Source: Cephalotus follicularis
Lineage: Eukaryota; Streptophyta; Magnoliopsida; Oxalidales; Cephalotaceae
Assembly (NCBI GenBank): GCA_001972305.1
Contig: BDDD01002693.1
Coordinates: 167,227 to 231,226 of the forward strand
Direction of reading: 5' to 3'
Length of the DNA stretch: 64,000 nt
The notes under the pieces are model-generated. The model searched no databases. It saw only the letters and a program-made list of their open reading frames with translations, and was not told the origin of the DNA. A program made the translations under genes and the position numbers. Numbering within the stretch: position 1 is the first letter of the stretch; the number at the start of each line of letters is the position of its first letter. Of the stretch, positions 59,750 to 64,000 are shown one piece after another.

Positions 59750-60757
59750 ATGCAAGAAGAGCTAAACCAATTTGATAGAAACAAAGTTTGGTTTTTAGTA
59801 CCTAGACCAAAGGACCATTCGGTTATAGGGAGTAAATGGGTTTTTAGAAACAAGATGGATGATCAAGGAACCATTATTAGAAATAAGGCTAGACTAGTAG
59901 CCCAAGGCTATTCACAAGAAGAAGGAATAGATTATGATGAGACTTATGCCCCGGTTGCTAGACTAGAATCCATTCGTTTGCTGCTTGCATTTGCTTGTTT
60001 TAATAATTTCAAATTATATCAAATGGATGTGAAAAGTGCTTTTCTAATTGGTTTTATTACAGAAGAGGTATATGTTGAACAACCTCAAGGTTTTGAGGAT
60101 CCTCACTTTCCAAACCATGTTTTCAAATTGAACAAAGCTTTATATGGACTCAAACAAGCACCTCGTGCTTGGTATGAGCGATTGACAAAATTTTTAATTG
60201 AAAACGATTTTAAACGAGGAAATGTTGATATTACTCTTTTTACAAAATCTAAAGGTAATGATTTACTTGTTGTTCAAATTTATGTTGATGATATTATCTT
60301 TGGATCTACTAATGACTTTTTGTGCAAGGAATTTTCAAATACAATGAAATCTGAATTGGAAATGAGTTTAATGGGAGAGCTCAACTATTTTCTTGGACTA
60401 CAAGTCACACAAAACAAAGAAGGGATCTTCATCAACCAAACAAAATATACAAAGGATATTCTCAAGAAGTTTGGGATGGAGAATGCTAAAACAAGAAAGA
60501 CACCTATGAGTACCTCTACAAAGCTTGACAAAGATGAACAAGGTAAATGTATCGATCAAAAGCTTTATAGAAGTATGATAGGTTCTTTATTGTACTTAAC
60601 CGCAAGTAGACCCGATATTTTGTTTAGTGTGTGCTTGTGTGCCCGTTTTCAATCCAATCCTAAAGAATCCCATTTATTTGCTGTGAAAAGGATTTTTAAA
60701 TATCTTGCATACACTCCTACATTAGGGTTATGGTATTCCCGAGAATCCAATTTTTGA
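59750..60757 (+). pseudogene. Element B reverse transcriptase remains (SIRE-like)
   Basis: Blocks in order: VWFLVPRPKDHSVIGSKWVF, NKARLVAQGYSQEEGIDYDE, YAPVARLESIRLLLAFA, KLYQMDVKSAFLIGFI, EEVYVEQPQGFEDP, LYGLKQAPRAWYERL, the YVDDIIFGST catalytic motif and MGELNYFLGLQV, then SMIGSLLYLTASRPDI. These are the standard RVT_2 blocks of Ty1/copia. The 'PRAWYERL' and 'YVDDIIFGST' wording is typical of the SIRE/Maximus lineage from memory. It copies the element RNA. Fossil. Confidence 0.88.
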
Positions 60758-61214
60758 TTTACATTCTTACTCGGATGCCGACTTTGGTGGTTATAAAGTA
60801 GACCGCAAGAGCACTAGTGGCTCATGCCAATTCCTAGGAAGCATGCTAGTCTCTTGGTTTAGTAAGAAGCAAAATTCAGTAGCTTTATCTACCACTGAAG
60901 CTGAGTATATTGCAGTAGGTAGTTGTTGTGCTCAAATTCTTTGGCAAAATCAACAATTGGTTGATTATGGTATATGTGTTAAGGATGTATCTATTAAATG
61001 TGATAATACTAGTAGTATTTGCCTTGCTCATCATTCTAGGACAAAGCATATTGACATTAGATACCATTTCTTAAGAGAACATGTAGAATGTGGTGACATT
61101 GTTTTAGAGTATATTCCCACCGAAAAACAAGTGGCGGATATTTTCACCAAACCCTTAGATGAAAATTCTTTTTCTAAGTTTAGAAGAGAATTAGGTTTAT
61201 GTCAGCTTGAATGA
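60758..61214 (+). pseudogene. Element B RNase H remains
   Basis: SDADFGGYKVDRKSTSG, then LVSWFSKKQNSVALSTTEAE, IKCDNTSSICLAHH, RTKHIDIRYHFLREHV and VADIFTKPLDENSFSKFRRE form the copia RNase H and pol C-terminus, ending at 61214. Fossil. Confidence 0.86.
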
Positions 61215-61803
61215 TGTTTATTATGTTTGAATGATTGTTTTAATTGAATGCATAATTGATGTGATGATTGATTTTTGGTTATTGTTCTGTTTTTGCTTGA
61301 TTTTCTGCTCTGCTTTACAAAAACGTCGACTCTTTTCTGGAAATTCTATGCTTTACAAAATAACGTTGACTTCTTTTCTGGAAAATTTATGACTTATGAA
61401 AAATCACGTCGATCCTTTTTTGAAAAACATCGATCTCTTTGAAATACGTCGACTTCTTTTCTAACGCGTCGATGCTTTTCAAAACACAGCGTTTTCTGTA
61501 TCGATTTCTTCCATTCATTTAAAGAACGCGTCGACTTCTTTTTAATCACGTCGACGTCTTTTACTCAAAAATCGACTTCTTCATAAAAACGTCGATCTTA
61601 TGTTCATTTATCACTTCTACCCTATTCTGAGCAATTTCAAATTTTTTTTCTCTCTGATTTTTCTTTCATAAATCATTCTACTATTTCGAAAAACATCTTC
61701 TAAACCCGTTTTTCAACATCAAAAACTCTTTTCCTCTCCTCCAATCCGTCTGTTTTCTGCATTCTCTGTGCTTTCTCATTGTGCTCACCAACTGTTTGTA
61801 AAA
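61215..61803 (+). repeat. Motif-rich spacer between pol and the 3' ORF of element B
   Basis: Non-coding. From 61318 to about 61600 there are about ten copies of ACGTCGAC(T/G)(T/C)CTTTT-type motifs (for example near 61323, 61439, 61530, 61546). These are the same core as in B's LTRs but in a CGTCGACTTCTTTT form. A pyrimidine-rich leader (61610-61790) precedes the ORF, as in element A. Confidence 0.75.
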
Positions 61804-63111
61804 ATGGTTAGGTCAAAACTTGCTGCCAAAAAGAAGGCTGCTTCTTCCTCTCAGCCAACGAAATCTGCTAGGCTTGAGATTAGAGAACCTTCTCCCGACC
61901 CTGCTCTCCAATCGGATTCCAAATCCGAAGAGCAAGTTCCTTTGAGGAATGTTGTGTTTGTTGATAAAAGAGTCATGGGAGGCAGAAATATCGACTTGGA
62001 TTTCTGTTCTTCCGAGTTTTCTTTTGTGTCTTGGTTAGATGATCTCCATCTCCTCCCTCTTGTTCAAATTTCTGACCCCTTTTACATTAAATTGGTCAAG
62101 GAATTTTACTCCAACCTTCGAATGGTTTCAAGCCCCAATGAGGAATTTGCACTGTCCTCATCTGTTAAAGGGGAGAGAATTTATCTAAATGCTAGGATTC
62201 TAGCATCTATCTTACACATTCTACATACCGGTTTATATGTTTTTGAACACAAAAAATGGCCGGAGGTTGAGGGTTCTCACCCTAACCAAATTTTGTCTCT
62301 TTTGTACCCAAATGATCCAAATGTTCATCCCAATATGGCACTGTCCACCAATAGATTGTCAGTGGACCATAGACTACTCCACCATCTTATTGTACATCAA
62401 ATTCTACCCACCGGTGGAGGGTATGCAAAATTGTCTCGGATGCAAGTTGTTCTCATGTGGTGCATCCTTTCCAAAATTGAATTTTGTTTTCCTCTCCTCA
62501 TGCTCAAGACTATGGTAAGAGCATTCTCACAAAAGAAATCCGTACTCCCTTTCGGATCAATTCTTACCAAAGTCTTCCAACATTGTCATATTCAGCTAGA
62601 AGGAGAAATCGCAACAAAATTGAAGAAAGAGGACACGTACAACAAGAGTACTTTGAATCGGATGGGGTGGAAAAAGCAAGAAGAAATTTGGACCTATTTC
62701 CCCAAAGTTGATCAAGGGCCAAGGATTGCTATTGAAGAGCAAGAAGAGAACCCTCCTTGGGAAGCTCAAGGAGAAGCTGCACCTGTTCAGGCTCAAGCTC
62801 AAGGAACCTGATGCTCTACTGATTATGACAGGGTGATGGAGTTCATGCGTTCTCAATTTGCTTCCATGCAAGCCTCGCTTGAAGATAAATTTGAGCAAGT
62901 TAACACGCGGCTCAGTAGATTGGAGAAAGATCATGGAATACTTCATTTCGACTTCGAAAACATTGATGACACCATCTACTACGATCTAAAAGTCGTTAAG
63001 AGGCTTCTCAAAAGAATGGAACGAAAACTTGCCGATTCCAAGACTATTGATCGTTGCGAAGAGACTTCGGGCGATGAATCCGATTCCGATGCCCCTCCTC
63101 CTGCTGCCTGA
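61804..63111 (+). pseudogene. Element B 3' ORF region: plant-transposon-protein-like
   Basis: I take the start at the ATG at 61804 (MVRSKLAAKKKAASSSQPTK, a basic nuclear-signal-like start); an ATG 36 bases upstream is in frame. The middle has YIKLVKEFYSNLRMV, DHRLLHHLIVHQILPTGGGY, and LPFGSILTKVFQHCHI, following the pattern of Pfam 'putative plant transposon protein' (PF20167, from memory). The last roughly 280 bases encode a coiled-coil-like segment (MRSQFASMQASLEDKFEQVN) and an acidic tail. No membrane segment or signal peptide is seen, so a classical envelope is unlikely. Function unknown. A has the same ORF in the same place. Confidence 0.72.
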
Positions 63112-63721
63112 TCTTGCTGTTGTTTCCGTTTTGTTTCTTGTTGCTGTTTTTGTTTTTAGTTATGTTGTAATGAAACTAAGTGTTTATTTATAGTTTTGTA
63201 AGAACAAGTTTGAATTTATGATATTAATGAAATGTTTATGTGTTTATGAATTTATGTTTATGATATGATTGTTTTTGATTTATGATATAATTGTGTTGAA
63301 TGAATGTGTTTTCTCAATTATTGCCGATAATTATGTTCATTGCCGATATTTTGATTTTTTTTTGCATAATGCCTATATTCACTCTCTTTACCCTTGCTTT
63401 TATTAAGGGGGAGCTAATGATTTCTGCCTTTTATAGAACTTTTTGATGCTATACAAAAAGGGGGAGAAATGCTAATGGCTCAAAAGAAATATGTTTTGGG
63501 AAAATAGGCTCAAAATGCTTGAGTTTATGGATATGGGAGATTAAGACTAAGACTCATAACTCATTGCTTATTTGATATTGCATGAACATTACAATTGCTG
63601 AACATCAAAATTGCTTACATTATAATTTGTCTCTATTGGTATTCACTTATATTTTTAAATTGGTATTACTTTAATTTATGCCTTTTGAGCAAATTTTTGT
63701 CATCATCAAAAAGGGGGATAT
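63112..63721 (+). other. Element B 3' untranslated region with three purine tracts
   Basis: AT-rich and non-coding. Purine tracts occur at about 63403 (TTAAGGGGGAGC), 63458 (AAAAAGGGGGAGAAA) and 63708-63719 (AAAAAGGGGGATA); only the last abuts the 3' LTR. Confidence 0.65.
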
Positions 63722-64000
63722 TGTTGATGATTCAGTCCCAATCCTTGTTTTGATGATAACATATTTGCATTTGACAAGTTTACTTGATGTGCAAGAAATT
63801 ACAAGTTCAATACCAAAGCAAAAATACCATCTGCAGAAGAAGACATCGACTTTCAAGGAATAACATCGACGTCCGTACAGAAAGACGTCGACCCCTTTCA
63901 AGAAGACATCGATGTCTTTCATGCCAGAAGTTACAGGTCAAATTTGCATGAAGACATCGACTCCTACAGGCAAAGACATCGACGTCCGTACGAAAGAAGT
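63722..64000 (+). repeat. Element B 3' LTR (first 279 bases)
   Basis: Starts TGTTGATGATTCAGTCCC and follows the 5' LTR closely, including the first seven or so GACATCGAC motifs, until the window ends. Confidence 0.9.

Larger units (their letters stand above)
42752..64000 (+). mobile_element. Element G: Tekay-like Ty3/gypsy element, runs past window end
   Basis: The 5' LTR starts TGTAATGTCCAAAAAATTCC at 42752 and ends GAACGGGGTGTGACA at 48235. A primer site, gag, protease, reverse transcriptase, RNase H and integrase follow in gypsy order up to 52560, where copia element B is inserted. The rest of the integrase and the 3' LTR must lie beyond 64000. Gag and pol resemble D closely in order and motifs, but LTR sequences differ, so this is a sister family. 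Its 5' LTR is split by solo LTR M. Broken, with several breaks. Confidence 0.83.
52561..64000 (+). mobile_element. Element B: SIRE-like Ty1/copia element, runs past window end
   Basis: The 5' LTR is 52561-53845 (1285 bases). The 3' LTR starts at 63722 and is cut by the window end. Between them are a tRNA-Met primer site, gag (split by solo LTR N), protease, integrase, reverse transcriptase, RNase H, a motif-rich spacer, a 3' ORF and a purine tract. Integrase precedes reverse transcriptase, the copia order. Only a handful of breaks are seen; it is the best preserved element here. About 280 bases of the two LTRs can be compared and differ at only a few per cent by eye, so it is probably younger than A. 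The flank before it is AAAGG; the other copy is out of view. Confidence 0.88.

Noticed and set aside
61768-63111. The 3' ORF as a viral envelope gene
   Set aside because: No signal peptide, membrane-spanning segment or cysteine pattern is visible; the core fits a plant transposon-associated family better.

Overview
This window looks like intergenic DNA from a flowering plant with a repeat-rich nuclear genome. I see no host gene, tRNA gene or rRNA locus. Almost all of it is LTR retrotransposons, inserted into one another up to four levels deep. The evidence is TG...CA ends, 5-bp target-site duplications, tRNA-Met-type primer sites, purine tracts and gag/pol fossils. I cannot name the species.

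Layout, left to right. 1-870 is the right end of an LTR. 871-2592 is an LTR-like stretch read on the minus strand. 2593-15492 is a minus-strand LTR ('L') split by a SIRE-like Ty1/copia element ('A', 3421-14367, duplication CAACC). A itself carries a Cassandra-like 5S-bearing solo LTR (3858-4229) and a 3.95-kb solo LTR ('K', 7618-11572). 15493-32672 is the 3' end of another copia element ('F'). Its LTR is split by a Tekay-like Ty3/gypsy chromovirus ('D', 17535-32202, TATTT), whose 5' LTR holds block 'H' (18705-23772, TAAGA), which in turn holds fragment 'J' (about 19020-22279). 'E' (32686-42558, CCAAC) is a gypsy element with two 3.9-kb LTRs around only 2.1 kb of interior. 'G' (42752 to beyond the window) is a second Tekay-like element. 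Its 5' LTR is split by minus-strand solo LTR 'M' (43439-46215, GAGAA) and its integrase region by the SIRE-like element 'B' (52561 to beyond the window). B's gag is split by minus-strand solo LTR 'N' (54729-57467, GACAT). An assembly gap lies at 44286-44492.

Three things stand out. First, LTRs of unrelated families (copia A and B; gypsy-type D, E/K, G, H, M, N) carry clusters of a short motif centred on GTCGAC inside longer palindromes. The variant does not follow superfamily: copia B and gypsy-like N share one form in the same transcriptional orientation. Second, both SIRE-like elements carry an extra ORF downstream of pol that resembles the 'putative plant transposon protein' family, preceded by a spacer filled with the GTCGAC/GTTAAC-type motif. 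Third, the Cassandra-like LTR keeps a 5S-like segment enclosed by a perfect 12-bp inverted repeat.

All coding remains belong to retroelements and are treated as fossils. E is heavily decayed; A, D and G are clearly broken; B is the best preserved. Percentages and copy counts are by eye.
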